Below, in pieces: positions 4,949 through 5,149 of a stretch of DNA of 5,149 nt. Position 1 is the first letter of the stretch. Every line of letters starts with the position of its first letter. The notes under the pieces are model-generated. The model saw only the letters and a program-made list of their open reading frames with translations. It ran no database searches and was not told where the DNA came from. The stretch lies in assembly GCA_002786505.1 (NCBI GenBank), contig PCTK01000022.1, forward strand, positions 314-5,462, written 5' to 3'. The translations under genes and the position numbers were made by a program. The DNA comes from Nitrospinae bacterium CG22_combo_CG10-13_8_21_14_all_47_10 (GTDB taxonomy: Bacteria > Nitrospinota > Nitrospinia > Nitrospinales > VA-1).

Positions 4949-5112
4949 AAGGAATGAACAAACCAGAGATCAACATCCAGGGAAGAAACTCCATACCCTC
5001 CAGGAGGATTAGTCTGCGCACGAAAAAATATCTGAAAATAATGCGCCAAAGGGAAGTGGACGCCATGGTAGAGTTTACCCGCAACCAGTTGATGGATCGC
5101 TATGACGGCTGA
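4945..5112 (+). CDS. Small basic protein of unknown function (55 aa)
   Basis: A 55-residue protein with no family I can name. The N-terminal part is polar and Arg/Asn-rich (MKGMNKPEINIQGRNSIPSR). The rest, from about residue 23, reads as one long amphipathic helix (SLRTKKYLKIMRQREVDAMV) ending in Arg-Tyr-Asp-Gly. The charge is strongly positive in the first two thirds, which would suit contact with nucleic acid, the ribosome or an acidic partner; this is inference. ATG 4945 is fixed by AGGAGGT four bases upstream and by the ATGA overlap with the preceding stop. Arg20-Arg21 are encoded by tandem AGG AGG, itself a Shine-Dalgarno-like string (5002-5007) that may slow ribosomes. The next frame starts inside its last codons. 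Confidence 0.68.
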   Translation: MKGMNKPEINIQGRNSIPSRRISLRTKKYLKIMRQREVDAMVEFTRNQLMDRYDG

Positions 5113-5149
5113 AAAAAATGCGGCATTAAAAATCCAACTTTTACCATTG
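5102..5149 (+). CDS. Start of a third overlapping gene, cut by window edge
   Basis: ATG 5102 opens a frame that overlaps the preceding stop by 11 bases and stays open for all 16 codons to the window end (MTAEKNAALKIQLLPL). GATGGA (5091-5096) five bases upstream could serve as a weak ribosome-binding site. Too little is visible to assign a product. The overlap continues the pattern of the two genes before it, which is the main support. Confidence 0.38.
   Translation, partial: MTAEKNAALKIQLLPL

Noticed and set aside
1..5149. CRISPR array, tRNA, rRNA, transposase or phage genes
   Set aside because: I found no regularly spaced direct repeats, cloverleaf-like segments, rRNA motifs or mobile-element proteins by reading either strand.

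Overview
The window is an ordinary-looking stretch of a Gram-negative bacterial chromosome. The Gram-negative call rests on a lipoprotein signal with a lipobox cysteine, an exported ankyrin protein and a periplasm-facing single-pass protein. Base composition is mixed, with GC-moderate genes and two strongly AT-rich intergenic blocks. I see no rRNA, tRNA, CRISPR array, transposase or insertion sequence. The proteins feel like marine Nitrospinota or deltaproteobacterial relatives, but that is an impression and not something the sequence proves.

Left part (1-2916, + strand). Four genes run in the same direction: a ceramidase-like CREST-family membrane hydrolase whose 5' end is cut by the window edge; a cyclic-nucleotide-binding-domain protein that ends in a coiled coil and has no DNA-binding domain; an exported ankyrin-repeat protein with eight regular repeats; and a small three-helix membrane protein 12 bases after it. 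Gaps are 45, 82 and 12 bases, with no convincing terminator between them, so they may be one transcript. No shared pathway is obvious beyond the envelope location of three of the four.

Middle (2917-4360, - strand). A small predicted lipoprotein converges on the first group. Upstream of it lies a 370-base gene-free stretch, then a basic-tailed, single-pass membrane protein with a pilin-like outer domain. The gene-free stretch holds three CAGAAAA repeats, a strong ribosome-binding site pointing at an out-of-frame ATG, a nested inverted-repeat region and a TTTGGCA/TGCCAAA dyad. That dyad reads both as a terminator and as a -24/-12 promoter.

Right part (4361-5149, + strand). A 381-base regulatory region carries a clean sigma-54 type -24/-12 promoter (TTGGCA-N6-TTGC, GG-N10-GC), with a 21-base dyad (one bulge) about 190 bases upstream, where an enhancer-binding protein would sit. 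The promoter points at an overlapping chain of small genes: 68 aa, then 55 aa (ATGA overlap, AGGAGGT ribosome-binding site), then a third frame that overlaps the second and runs off the window. I recognise none of these products. This RpoN-type small-protein operon is the best candidate here for something undescribed.
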